A program made the translations under genes and the position numbers. This document shows positions 14,905 through 23,415 of a stretch of 64,000 nt of DNA, in pieces. The stretch's first letter is position 1. Each line of letters starts with the position of its first letter. This stretch comes from a virus. The notes under the pieces were generated by a model, which was not told where the DNA came from, ran no database searches, and saw only the letters and a program-made list of their open reading frames with translations. Where the stretch lies: positions 1 to 64,000 of the IMG/VR virus record IMGVR_UViG_3300005731_000013; one strand, written 5' to 3'.

Positions 14905-16127
14905 TATTTTATTCCCGCTCTATGTTGTAACCACTTAGTCATTTCGGCAATGTTACTATTAAAACTAGCAATTAATGATCCATCATCAAACGATCCTGAT
15001 TTTCCTGAAGTATTTTTCCAAGCATTATCTGGCCAACTCATCCAATAAGCATCGCCATTATTAGTAGAATACTCAAGCCAACCATTCTTATCTTTATCAC
15101 CAGAATAAAAATAATTATGCTTGTTCATTAATGATTTAACTTCTTTTGGAGAAATATATTCTTTAGTTGATTCATACATGTCGTCATCTTTATAGCCTAA
15201 ATTACCGTTAAGCCTATCATATTCATCGTCACCGTATTGTAATCGTAAATTATATTCTTCTTGTTCGCTATCAGCATAATCGTTAATTTCTAGACGATTA
15301 ACGTCAACAAAGTCTATACCGCCATTATAATACGAAACTTGAATCTGTCCGTTTTCTTCACTGCCATAAATTTCACCTGTATTTCCTTGATCATCAATAA
15401 CTGGATCACCATATGCAAACTTAGATGTATCTTCTTCAATTGATGATTCATTAGTTGATGAATTATTTGGTAATTTTACAATACGATCGTTTGACCCTTC
15501 ATATTCTTCTGCTGCCCATTCTGCAACATCAGTAGTGTCAGTTCCAATATCTTTGCCAATTATCATAATCAAACTTCTATCAATTACAAATCCTTTGCCT
15601 TGCAACGCATTGCCTGAAAAGCGTTTAGCTAAACGGGCTGATGGAAAGTCAATTATCAATGCATGAGAAAAGCTTTCATTTGATTGGGTTTCTTCAATCG
15701 GTTCTTCTTGTTTCATTTCTGGTTCGTCCTCATTGTCAATATTTGTTGTCGATACGCCATTCTGAACACCGCCTGAATAATTGCTGGCTGGTTGTGTAGT
15801 TTGGGCGTTACTTGATTTAGTTTGTTTTTGTGCAGTTTGCCCGTTACCAGGCTGGGGGCGTTTGCTGGCTGCGCTTGTGGCCTGGCGGCCTCCTCCCATT
15901 GAATATTCATCTAATTTCAATAATGGATCAAGTATTATTTTAATCTCACTTTTATTATTAGCTTCGTAGGCAGAATCGATATCAAGTAAATCACTTAAAC
16001 TTAAATTATTTACAAGTTCATCGAGTACATCATCATCAACATCATCTTTATAAATATCGTTTATAATATGCTGTAATATTTCATGAATGGTTGCTCCCAT
16101 TTCCTCCATATTTTCAAATAATTTCAT
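14904..16127 (-). CDS. Acidic multi-part late protein with MKLFENMEE N-terminus
   Basis: The 407-residue product starts MKLFENMEEMGATIHEILQ, similar to the cluster's shared N-terminal motif. A Gln/Ser/Asn-rich linker (about 78-150) separates the N-terminal helical part from a middle alpha/beta part. At about 235-280 a small beta domain (FAYGDPVIDDQGNTGEIYG) looks KOW/SH3-like. The last 100 residues are Trp/Tyr-rich. I do not recognise the protein as a whole. Its arrangement suits an internal head protein, but this is speculation. Confidence 0.5.
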   Translation of the reverse strand: MKLFENMEEMGATIHEILQHIINDIYKDDVDDDVLDELVNNLSLSDLLDIDSAYEANNKSEIKIILDPLLKLDEYSMGGGRQATSAASKRPQPGNGQTAQKQTKSSNAQTTQPASNYSGGVQNGVSTTNIDNEDEPEMKQEEPIEETQSNESFSHALIIDFPSARLAKRFSGNALQGKGFVIDRSLIMIIGKDIGTDTTDVAEWAAEEYEGSNDRIVKLPNNSSTNESSIEEDTSKFAYGDPVIDDQGNTGEIYGSEENGQIQVSYYNGGIDFVDVNRLEINDYADSEQEEYNLRLQYGDDEYDRLNGNLGYKDDDMYESTKEYISPKEVKSLMNKHNYFYSGDKDKNGWLEYSTNNGDAYWMSWPDNAWKNTSGKSGSFDDGSLIASFNSNIAEMTKWLQHRAGIK

Positions 16128-16207
16128 CTGTTCAGTGCCTTATGTCATAAATGCGTTGTTCACGGAGCCCATCCTAACTACTCTATCATTACAAAGTAAA
16201 TAACAGC

Positions 16208-16217
16208 ATATGAATAT
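16208..16217 (-). promoter_or_regulatory. Late-promoter-like box GATAAATATT
   Basis: The minus strand reads GTTGATAAATATTCATATGC about 85 bp upstream of the start at 16127. The rest of 16128-16353 shows nothing else I can name. Confidence 0.45.
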
Positions 16218-16353
16218 TTATCAACATTACACTTATTTGATAGTATAGTCAAATTTAGACATATAGTAATACGGAGTGCGGGCCAGTTTGCCACTATCAG
16301 ATTTCTAAATTACATAGTTTACTTCATCAAATTGCGTTAACGAAATAAATTGA

Positions 16354-16638
16354 TTATTTGTTGAGGGCGCGAACCATTTTGCTTGCAGGATTGGTGCGCT
16401 TGGTTCTTTGCGCTTTACGTGCCATCCTAGACCCTTTTTGTGCTTTTGTTTTACGAAGGGTAAACCGTTTTTTCATATTAACAGGTTTACTACATTGTGT
16501 AGGATTACTTACAATTCTGCCTTTACGCTTACCATAAGTGCAACGGAATTTTCGAGCAATGCTTTTACCTTTACGTGCCCAGACCATCTTTGTCTCAACC
16601 AAGTCTTCTACTTCATTCACAATATCTATTAATTTCAT
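16354..16638 (-). CDS. Very basic DNA-binding-like protein, possible internal head protein
   Basis: The 94-residue protein starts MKLIDIVNEVEDLVETK, a short acidic-amphipathic opening. It then becomes extremely basic: RKGKSIARKFRCTYGKRKGR, then PVNMKKRFTLRKTKAQK and RKAQRTKRTNPASK. The charge suggests binding to DNA. Close relatives occur in many T4-like phages. The split between a targeting-like N-terminus and a basic body recalls T4 internal proteins that are packaged with DNA. The role is inferred. Confidence 0.65.
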   Translation of the reverse strand: MKLIDIVNEVEDLVETKMVWARKGKSIARKFRCTYGKRKGRIVSNPTQCSKPVNMKKRFTLRKTKAQKGSRMARKAQRTKRTNPASKMVRALNK

Positions 16639-16656
16639 TATTATTCCTTAAGGCCT

Positions 16657-16953
16657 TTACAAAAATGCAATCAAAATGACAATAATAGTGCTAAGTAATC
16701 CGCCTATTACTGTTGCGGCAGCACCGACAAATATTTTGTTAGTTCCTTGTGTATTTATTGCGTTTTCTTCACGTATTTGTGTCATATTTTCTGCATGTTC
16801 TTTACGAAATGTTGCCAATTCTAATATTAATGCATCCATACGTTCATCCAACGTCTCAACTTTTTCAGACAGAATATGATACCGTTGACGTGACATGTCA
16901 ACGTGAACTTCAAGATTTGTTTTTTCTAATTCACTATTGAACACACCACTCAT
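16657..16953 (-). CDS. Coiled-coil protein with C-terminal membrane anchor
   Basis: The 98-residue protein has a long heptad-type helix (residues about 25-70) and one strongly hydrophobic C-terminal segment (VGAAATVIGGLLSTIIVILI). This topology is of a tail-anchored coiled coil. Holins and spanin-like proteins can look like this, but no relative with known function is apparent. A GATAAATA late box lies upstream, so it is expressed late. Confidence 0.6.
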   Translation of the reverse strand: MSGVFNSELEKTNLEVHVDMSRQRYHILSEKVETLDERMDALILELATFRKEHAENMTQIREENAINTQGTNKIFVGAAATVIGGLLSTIIVILIAFL

Positions 16954-16969
16954 CCTAATTCCTTACTAT

Positions 16970-16979
16970 GAATATTTAT
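16970..16979 (-). promoter_or_regulatory. Late-promoter-like box GATAAATATT
   Basis: The minus strand reads TTTACGATAAATATTCATAG about 20 bp upstream of the start at 16953. Confidence 0.5.
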
Positions 16980-17008
16980 CGTAAATTAAGAAAAAATAAG
17001 AAAAAATA

Positions 17009-17425
17009 TCAACAATGTAATTCAAAATATAAATTTTTATGGTGTGATGTGTCGAAAATATCTACTAGAAAATCAACAGTATTATCTAAATCTGGAGTAA
17101 TAGCAATACCATTTGCATCATCATTTAATATTGCAAAATAATCATTACCATCATCCCAAATCGATTCAGGTTCAATATAAAATTCTAAAACCCAAACAGT
17201 CAAATCATCAGAATTATAAAAATCATGAAATCCATAATCTTTTGACGATACATTTTTTAAAACTTTAATTTTTGGTTCAAGCGGTTGAGTTCGCAGCCCA
17301 ATTGTCTGCAATAATACATTCAAATTTTGTTGTTGATGATATTCTTTTGTATTACTGTCACGAACTTTGGTTGTCCCAGTATCAGTGATATCAACCAATG
17401 TATACGCTTGAATTAAATCTGTCAT
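17009..17425 (-). CDS. Conserved late protein (138 aa)
   Basis: The protein starts MTDLIQAYTLVDITDTGTTK and is mixed alpha/beta with an acidic C-terminal half (ILNDDANGIAITPDLDN). Similar proteins are widespread in T4-like aquatic phages, usually unannotated. The start overlaps the upstream gene's stop (ATGA), so the pair is translationally coupled. Confidence 0.55.
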   Translation of the reverse strand: MTDLIQAYTLVDITDTGTTKVRDSNTKEYHQQQNLNVLLQTIGLRTQPLEPKIKVLKNVSSKDYGFHDFYNSDDLTVWVLEFYIEPESIWDDGNDYFAILNDDANGIAITPDLDNTVDFLVDIFDTSHHKNLYFELHC

Positions 17426-18138
17426 ACCAAATTTTTACCAAGGTGATATCCGCCAGCAAACCCTGCGGCTGCGGCAGCACCTGCTGCGGCGGCAGTTTTC
17501 AATGTCGAATGTTCTGGATTAGTGGCTGATTGATCTACTAAATTTTGACTGTTTGCCAATGATGTCAACAAGTCATATATCTCTGATCGACGGGCATGGG
17601 CTTTATAAAAGAATAACATACGTGTCAAAATTGTTCGTTTCTGACTTGTTTGTAACGTTTGCCAACTTTGTGCCATCCGTCTAACAGATCGATAATTTGA
17701 ATTTTCAATATATAATGATTGTTCTAAACGCTGTAATGTTTGACGCGCCATTTCAGAAGTCAATCTATTGGCAGACGCTGTTCGTAAATATCTAATAACA
17801 TTATTGTTATTAAACGTCACTTTGTCAAGCAACACTGCGTCAGATTCTGATTGTAATAAATCAGTTCGATGCTCTTGAATCACATGCAAGTTCAGATATA
17901 AATCTGTGCTATTTTGTCGGAATTGATTAAAATTATTATATGTGCTTGTTCGGGATGCATATTTAATAGCATCCGCGGCATAATCAAATTCATTTATCAA
18001 AATCCAAATAGCTATCATATCCATAAACGCATGGTCGCAGATTTCACGAGATGTTTGATTTTTGAACGCTTGTTTACTACGATACATTTTACTCTCAGTA
18101 AAATCTGTCACCAATGATAATTCTAGTTTTTTGGTCAT
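17422..18138 (-). CDS. Conserved helical late protein with glycine-zipper tail
   Basis: The 238-residue protein is helical throughout. The end carries an Ala/Gly-rich segment (AAAAGAAAAAGFAGGYHLG) that resembles a glycine-zipper membrane-inserting helix. No known domain is visible. A CTAAATAC late-like box lies upstream, and the next gene overlaps its stop. A membrane-interacting virion protein is one possibility. Confidence 0.55.
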   Translation of the reverse strand: MTKKLELSLVTDFTESKMYRSKQAFKNQTSREICDHAFMDMIAIWILINEFDYAADAIKYASRTSTYNNFNQFRQNSTDLYLNLHVIQEHRTDLLQSESDAVLLDKVTFNNNNVIRYLRTASANRLTSEMARQTLQRLEQSLYIENSNYRSVRRMAQSWQTLQTSQKRTILTRMLFFYKAHARRSEIYDLLTSLANSQNLVDQSATNPEHSTLKTAAAAGAAAAAGFAGGYHLGKNLV

Positions 18139-18149
18139 GTTACTTACCT

Positions 18150-18158
18150 TATATCAAA
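18150..18158 (-). promoter_or_regulatory. Late-promoter-like box CTAAATACT
   Basis: The minus strand reads GGGCTAAATACTTTGATATAAGG about 15 bp upstream of the start at 18138; it also overlaps the 3' side of the upstream gene. Confidence 0.4.
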
Positions 18159-18162
18159 GTAT

Positions 18163-19263
18163 TTAGCCCGGAGTCCAACGATGACGTGGAACCAATTTTA
18201 CTTTGTTTTTCAAACTAACATAACCTTCGCCACCTGCTTGCCCAGCTGTAGATGCTTTAATATCCGTATCTTCAGAATCTACTTGGTCGATGATCATGTT
18301 TTTCGCATCACCCACAGCTTTAAATAATTCAAACAACGCAGGAAATGCCGTTGGATTTTCTTCAGCAATCGCGGCTAATTTTGCCTGTTTATTTGCACTA
18401 ACTTTAGATGTAGCTAACCATTTGAAAAATCCCTCAACATTTACTTTGCTCAAATCACCACCACGGACTGTTTGATTGTTAAAAGTATACAATATATTTG
18501 ATATATCACTCAATCCTTTGCGGCGTTCGATCAATGCATCTACAATAGGTCCTGATTTTTTCGCCAATATTTCTAATTTTTTCAATGCACCGTCATCTAA
18601 TTTTGGCGTTTTTGGCGCATATGTCTGACCCATGGCCAATACTTCATTTGAATTCAATGTTTTTACAGTAGCATCTAATACCACTGCTTTGTTTGGACTA
18701 TTCCATCCATCAAATCGTTGGTGCAATGCGATGCCGACATGTGTTTCGGCTACACGCTTTCCTATAGCGGTTTTTGGGTTTGCAGTATATGTTACTTTAT
18801 TAGGTGTAAACACAATACCATCAGATGTTGATGTTTTTGGAGATAACACTGGAGAATAAATTAAATCACCCATGACAAATCCTTTAAATCCTAGAGGGAC
18901 AGAACGTTCAAGCATAGGGTAAATTTGATAAAAATCTTCGGCCATTACTGCTCGCCAATCTTCACCCTTGCCTGCGGTTTTGATATAGTCACGTATTTGT
19001 TCTGGTGATTGCATTGGTTCATTCTTATGCCAATTACCTTTAGTCCCCATCCCAAAATCGCCGTTTTCATCACGGCCATAAAATAATGCTGCAATTCCAT
19101 CCCATTTTAAACTAATGTCATGATTATCACTAGTTAAATTATGCAAAATTTCAATTGCTTCGGCTGCGCCTTCACTTCCATAAAAAAGAACTAAATCTTC
19201 TAAATGATTAAGGTCACGGCCCATTTTTCTTCGTTCGGCTTCAGTTATCTGTCGTAATCTCAT
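18163..19263 (-). CDS. Protein with ligase-like KWDG motif (DUF6267-like)
   Basis: This 366-residue protein starts MRLRQITEAERRKMGRDLNH. At about residues 52-57 it has ISLKWDGIAALF followed by GMGTKG, resembling the nucleotidyl-lysine motif (KxDG) and second strand of DNA/RNA ligase and capping-enzyme folds. Further motifs include FVMGDLIYSP and SDGIVFTPNKVTY, which resemble later ligase motifs. Phage families of this kind are of unknown function. It is translated with the nucleotidyltransferase upstream (start overlaps its stop), so the two may act together. Confidence 0.6.
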   Translation of the reverse strand: MRLRQITEAERRKMGRDLNHLEDLVLFYGSEGAAEAIEILHNLTSDNHDISLKWDGIAALFYGRDENGDFGMGTKGNWHKNEPMQSPEQIRDYIKTAGKGEDWRAVMAEDFYQIYPMLERSVPLGFKGFVMGDLIYSPVLSPKTSTSDGIVFTPNKVTYTANPKTAIGKRVAETHVGIALHQRFDGWNSPNKAVVLDATVKTLNSNEVLAMGQTYAPKTPKLDDGALKKLEILAKKSGPIVDALIERRKGLSDISNILYTFNNQTVRGGDLSKVNVEGFFKWLATSKVSANKQAKLAAIAEENPTAFPALFELFKAVGDAKNMIIDQVDSEDTDIKASTAGQAGGEGYVSLKNKVKLVPRHRWTPG

Positions 19264-20171
19264 AAATATTTCTCAATTTCATCTGGAACACCTAATTGTT
19301 GGATTGAATAATCTTTAGACAAATCATGTGCTACTTTGGCAGCTATATCCTGACCATGATTTTGTTCGATCGCTGCAAAAACTGTTTCAAAGCTATCTAG
19401 AACATCAGCGCCCCCTAAACCAAGTTTGTTAGCAATTTCTTTGCCCGTCTTCCAAGGACCGCCGATAATTTCATTATGGTGTTGTTTTGTATATCCGTCG
19501 CCACGTTTCTTAGGGACAGGTGTTCGGCGAATTCGAACCAGGCCTTTCTTACTAGAAAACATATAACGTTCTACCCATTCAGGACGACCATCTGGTATTT
19601 TTTCATCAGATTCATTTCTATCAACATATTGGCTCAGCGCACCTATAACAATGTTACGATGTGCCCCTTTATATTTGCTATCATCTTGATGCGGTGCATG
19701 ATAGAACGTTTTAAGCCAATTCGGATCCTCGTCAATCATAAAATCTACTTGCACATATCCAGTGCGGGGGCGATCTGTTTCTAAATCTGGATTATAATTT
19801 TGTATTTCAACACGTGATATAACCACCAATACACTTTGACGAGCATCTTCAACAATAGAACTTTTGTTCACTCGCTCAATAAATGCAGGTATTTGATCAT
19901 CTGGCATTTTTAATGCAACATCAATATCGCCACTGAATTCTTTCTTACCAACAGACCCCAATGTATTATCACGTAAATTGACCCCTAAATCTTTCTCCAA
20001 ACGTGCAATTGTAGGCCCAATTTCACTGATATGGATTGCGCCTACACCTTCCATCGCACCGCCTTCATGCAATTCAATAGGGACTAGATCAACCCCATGT
20101 CGTCGCGTAACCCGTGGGCCACGGTTGTTATGCCGTTTACTACTGCCACTAAGAACGTCTGTTATTTTCAT
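19260..20171 (-). CDS. Polymerase-beta-type nucleotidyltransferase
   Basis: The 303-residue protein starts MKITDVLSGSSKRHNN. The signature LGSVGKKEFSGDIDVALKMP (residues about 84-103) matches the GS....S..D(I/V)D(V/L)A.. motif of Pol-beta-like nucleotidyltransferases. A third acidic strand follows in GYVQVDFMIDEDP. The basic N-terminus (NRGPRVTRRHGVD) may bind nucleic acid. The substrate is unknown; toxins of the MNT type, tRNA-modifying enzymes and polymerases share this fold. The start overlaps the next upstream gene and its stop overlaps the KWDG gene. Confidence 0.7.
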   Translation of the reverse strand: MKITDVLSGSSKRHNNRGPRVTRRHGVDLVPIELHEGGAMEGVGAIHISEIGPTIARLEKDLGVNLRDNTLGSVGKKEFSGDIDVALKMPDDQIPAFIERVNKSSIVEDARQSVLVVISRVEIQNYNPDLETDRPRTGYVQVDFMIDEDPNWLKTFYHAPHQDDSKYKGAHRNIVIGALSQYVDRNESDEKIPDGRPEWVERYMFSSKKGLVRIRRTPVPKKRGDGYTKQHHNEIIGGPWKTGKEIANKLGLGGADVLDSFETVFAAIEQNHGQDIAAKVAHDLSKDYSIQQLGVPDEIEKYL

Positions 20172-20409
20172 TGACTTTCCTTATACCCCGTTCAAACTTT
20201 TTTGGATCTTGTGTTCTGATCGCATTAAGCAATCGTTTAGTTAAGTCTTGTGCAACTTCTGCATCATAAGATTCATTTATTAAATTCAATAAATTTTCGG
20301 TGCCAGCAATAACATTGCGTGCTCGACTCTCAATAAAATGTTCTTTATCCTTATTACGATCAATACGGCTAATTTCTTCCATAATGCTGCGAGTTCGTTT
20401 CTTTACCAC
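20149..20409 (-). CDS. Small conserved helical protein upstream of the nucleotidyltransferase
   Basis: The start is a GTG at 20409 preceded by AAAGGATCTTATT; an internal ATG ten codons in is possible. The 86-residue protein contains MEEISRIDRNKDKEHF and FIESRARNVIAGTENLLNLI, a highly charged helical pattern also found in T4-like aquatic phages. It overlaps the nucleotidyltransferase start by 23 bp. Partner or antitoxin-like roles are speculation. Confidence 0.55.
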   Translation of the reverse strand: MVKKRTRSIMEEISRIDRNKDKEHFIESRARNVIAGTENLLNLINESYDAEVAQDLTKRLLNAIRTQDPKKFERGIRKVNENNRRS

Positions 20410-20420
20410 AATAAGATCCT

Positions 20421-20430
20421 TTATATTAAA
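20421..20430 (-). promoter_or_regulatory. Late-promoter-like box GATAAATATT
   Basis: The minus strand reads AATTGATAAATATTTAATAT about 15 bp upstream of the GTG at 20409, so the 18-20 kb cassette looks late-expressed. Confidence 0.5.
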
Positions 20431-20440
20431 TATTTATCAA

Positions 20441-21820
20441 TTATTCGCTTCTACGCAAAATTTGTTTTAATCTGTCGCCATTAGTAATCGCTTCCGCTGT
20501 TTGATTGGCCATTGACGGGGCATTATTATTTGACTTCTTGGATAATTTGTCATAAAGCCCATTTGCAGTATGTGTTTCTGCATCATCTTCATCTTCTTCT
20601 AAATCTCGTATTCTCAAACTATCAACATCGAATGCCAAGTCAACCTTTTGACCAACACCACTTGAGCTACGTGTTTTCATAAATTGAATTTGAACACGAC
20701 CGCGCTCGCGCATAGCCATGCTTGAAAAGATACCAATCACATTGTCTGCTGTTTGAATTTTAGATAGACCACCTGAAATATGACTGTGATCAAACTCGAC
20801 TTCATCAACAGCGCCCCTGTTCAACTGTGATGCAGTAGCAAAAAGATAGTTGCCTTCCATTGAAAAATTGCGCAATTCTTCTGATACATGTTTATCTTTT
20901 AAGAATACGTTATCTGCACTTACTTTTGCCTTTGCGGGCATCATCAAATCTAAATAATCTACCAAGATTGCATCTACAGTTATATCATTTTGAATTTGAT
21001 ATTCTTTGATATAAGATCTTAGGTCATTGACATTAATACCATTCGGCAATTGAACAATTTGTAAATTACCAGATTTTTTACCTTTCATTGCAATCTTAAG
21101 TGCAACATCATCTTTATTTTTAAAAAGTTGTTTTGTGCTATATCCAGTGAGCATACTATCTAATCGCATGCCACATAAATCTTCACTCAATTCAAGACTT
21201 ACATATACAACATTAAACCCTTTTTCGACCCAATTGAGTGCTAGATTTTGTAGGAATAATGACTTTCCTGCACCAGACCCGCCAGCAAATATATTCAATT
21301 CACCTCTATTGAATCCACCATACAATTGCTTGTCTACTGCTTCCCATCCAGTGCTGGTGCCGCCTTTACTTTCCATAATCCGTTGTAAACGTTCTACAGG
21401 ATTTTCCCAATAATTTGTTCCAAGTTCCTTTGCCAAGCCAATTTGGACTGCCTCTTTAATCAGTTGTTCAACAGCCCCATATTCTTGTCGTTCCAATTTA
21501 TCTGTTGATTTAAGAATTGCTGCTTCAAGTGCTTTATGTCTACAGAATTTTTCAAAATCATCTAAGAACCATTTTCTATGTTCTTCACCAGCTTTGCCTA
21601 AAACTTGAAGTTCCAGACCAGTCTTAGCTTTAATCTGGACATTTTCTGGCACTGAACCATAATCATCAACATATTCACGAACAAATTTTACACTTTCACG
21701 AAGTGATCTATGAAAATATGTTTCATTTAAAATACTATTACATCTTACGAACAATTCATGATCACTAGTCAAAAATTCCAAATACAATTTTTGTAATTCG
21801 ACATTATATTCTTCTGCCAC
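20441..21820 (-). CDS. gp41: Replicative DNA helicase gp41 (DnaB-like)
   Basis: The 459-residue protein has a helical N-terminal domain, then the RecA-like core: Walker A AGGSGAGKSLFLQNLA (about 179-194), Walker B DAILVDYLDLM, and an arginine-finger region near QIQFMKTRSSSG. This matches hexameric T4 gp41 and DnaB helicases, which unwind DNA ahead of the polymerase and pair with the primase encoded next. It is intact with no intein. It lies 47 bp downstream of the primase gene. Confidence 0.92.
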   Translation of the reverse strand: MAEEYNVELQKLYLEFLTSDHELFVRCNSILNETYFHRSLRESVKFVREYVDDYGSVPENVQIKAKTGLELQVLGKAGEEHRKWFLDDFEKFCRHKALEAAILKSTDKLERQEYGAVEQLIKEAVQIGLAKELGTNYWENPVERLQRIMESKGGTSTGWEAVDKQLYGGFNRGELNIFAGGSGAGKSLFLQNLALNWVEKGFNVVYVSLELSEDLCGMRLDSMLTGYSTKQLFKNKDDVALKIAMKGKKSGNLQIVQLPNGINVNDLRSYIKEYQIQNDITVDAILVDYLDLMMPAKAKVSADNVFLKDKHVSEELRNFSMEGNYLFATASQLNRGAVDEVEFDHSHISGGLSKIQTADNVIGIFSSMAMRERGRVQIQFMKTRSSSGVGQKVDLAFDVDSLRIRDLEEDEDDAETHTANGLYDKLSKKSNNNAPSMANQTAEAITNGDRLKQILRRSE

Positions 21821-21867
21821 TCACATCTCCTCAACATAAGTTACCCTATGTATAATTATTATTATTC

Positions 21868-22881
21868 TCAATCTTTGAGAAATTTTTTAGCCAATACTCT
21901 GATTTTTGTTGGATTATCAACAATTGCAGCCAACGTAGATTGCAAAACAAAACTGCGACCATATCGTTGTGTAGCTGCATTGGCATCTTTAAATTCTAGC
22001 ATCCATTCAGGAAATGCAACTCCCCATCCTTGCTTGATTGCTGGCTCAATCAAGCCATTACCAGCTTTATCTGCATCAGGCAACAATACTGTTCGTTTAC
22101 CAAATTGATTTATTAAACTGGCCTGCTCATCACTGAGTGAATTGCTGCCTAATGCAACAGCATCGATACTTATGGCGTCAAAGTCTCCTTCGACCACAAT
22201 TAATGTATTTCGTTCAGATGATTGATTGTCTAGATTAAATACAAAATGTTCAGGCTTTTTGACCAAATATTTAGGAGTTGTACTATCAGGAAGTTCACCA
22301 ATAAATCTAGAATTATATCCGACAATTTTATTTTGATACCTATATGGTAATATCATTCTGCGCCTGAACTTAAAATCCTGGCTTGTGTAATACCAATCAG
22401 TCCAATGCAATAACTTTCTATCATTTAGCATACCAATGCCTTTGACGAAATTTGTATTAGAATCTGTGTCTACGCTCAAAATATCTGTTGCCCCATCAGG
22501 CAATTCTATAATTGGCCAATTTGGCTTAAACAATGGCTGTGCTGTTGGTATTGGATTTAATAAACGGGCAGTTTCTTCTTCTCGCAATAATTCTAAACTA
22601 GCTCGTTGAATTTCTGCTTCATCACATCCAAAATATTTTAGTAACTTTTTTGTTCGCCATGACATATTTTCGCCTGGAGCCCACCCAGCATTATAATGAC
22701 AATTGAAACAATTGTATCTCCAACTGTCATTCTCAAATAGGAATCCTCCACGCTGTTTTTTATCTGGTCGCGGCTCGCCATTTTCAACACACATGGGACA
22801 ATTTCCAGATATCCAACCTGTGCTGTTCTGTTTCCAATTTGATGGTATACGTTTACGAATAAAATCTATAAAAAAATGCAT
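21868..22881 (-). CDS. gp61: DNA primase gp61
   Basis: The 337-residue protein has a zinc-ribbon with two CxxC pairs (CPMC at 28-31, CFNC at 58-61) and a TOPRIM domain: LIVVEGDFDAIS (Glu231) and LLPDADKAGNG. It synthesises RNA primers for lagging strand replication with gp41. The neighbour downstream is gp41 itself, the usual T4 partner. Confidence 0.9.
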   Translation of the reverse strand: MHFFIDFIRKRIPSNWKQNSTGWISGNCPMCVENGEPRPDKKQRGGFLFENDSWRYNCFNCHYNAGWAPGENMSWRTKKLLKYFGCDEAEIQRASLELLREEETARLLNPIPTAQPLFKPNWPIIELPDGATDILSVDTDSNTNFVKGIGMLNDRKLLHWTDWYYTSQDFKFRRRMILPYRYQNKIVGYNSRFIGELPDSTTPKYLVKKPEHFVFNLDNQSSERNTLIVVEGDFDAISIDAVALGSNSLSDEQASLINQFGKRTVLLPDADKAGNGLIEPAIKQGWGVAFPEWMLEFKDANAATQRYGRSFVLQSTLAAIVDNPTKIRVLAKKFLKD

Positions 22882-22917
22882 TAATATCAGTATATTACAT
22901 TATTAGTGCGATGTCTA

Positions 22918-23355
22918 TCAGATGTTTAAAGAAAGTGTAGTCTTATCAAGCACTTCAACAACAAACCTATTTAAGCTTTGAGATGTATTAGCAATGAGTG
23001 TGCGGCCTCTATCATCGTCATATTCAATAATAAGACTATACAACCCTGGCAAAAATGCGCTGGTAGTTACACTGTTGATAATTAATTGTGCTGCCCCGTC
23101 TGTTAATACATCACTTACCATTTCGCCTGACCATACTTCAACATTTTCCATATTATACAGCCGCCCAAGAACAGAACGACCATGCACATGAAATGGTCGT
23201 TGTAAATGATTACGAAAAGCAAAATATAATACCGCATCCCATCCTTTATTGATCTGTATAGGATCAGGGGTATTACTTCCAATACGATAGGTTCCTGCCC
23301 GTCTATCATTTATTGGGCTGGCAATATACGGCGTGTGATATGCAAAAACAGTCAT
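22918..23355 (-). CDS. Probable virion protein (145 aa)
   Basis: This is a beta-rich protein with the pattern IQINKGWDAVLYFAFRNHLQ and LPGLYSLIIEYDDDRGR, reminiscent of immunoglobulin-like sandwich domains in phage structural proteins. A GATAAATA late box and AGGAG ribosome site lie upstream. No exact role can be given. Confidence 0.5.
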   Translation of the reverse strand: MTVFAYHTPYIASPINDRRAGTYRIGSNTPDPIQINKGWDAVLYFAFRNHLQRPFHVHGRSVLGRLYNMENVEVWSGEMVSDVLTDGAAQLIINSVTTSAFLPGLYSLIIEYDDDRGRTLIANTSQSLNRFVVEVLDKTTLSLNI

Positions 23356-23371
23356 GTTAATCTCCTACCAA

Positions 23372-23381
23372 TATTTATCAG
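23372..23381 (-). promoter_or_regulatory. Late-promoter-like box GATAAATATT
   Basis: The minus strand reads CTCTGATAAATATTGGTAGGAG just upstream of the start at 23355. Confidence 0.5.
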
Positions 23382-23402
23382 AGTAAAGAAGAATATTTAA
23401 CA

Positions 23403-23410
23403 TATAAATA
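23403..23410 (+). promoter_or_regulatory. Perfect TATAAATA late-promoter-like box
   Basis: TATAAATA on the plus strand lies 6 bp before the only plus-strand gene of this region. The leader would be extremely short, so it could be coincidental. Confidence 0.35.
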
Positions 23411-23415
23411 GATGC

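Noticed and set aside
23403-23415. Strong late promoter for the plus-strand gene at 23416
   Set aside because: The TATAAATA box is only 6 bp before the ATG, leaving no room for a leader; listed with low confidence only.
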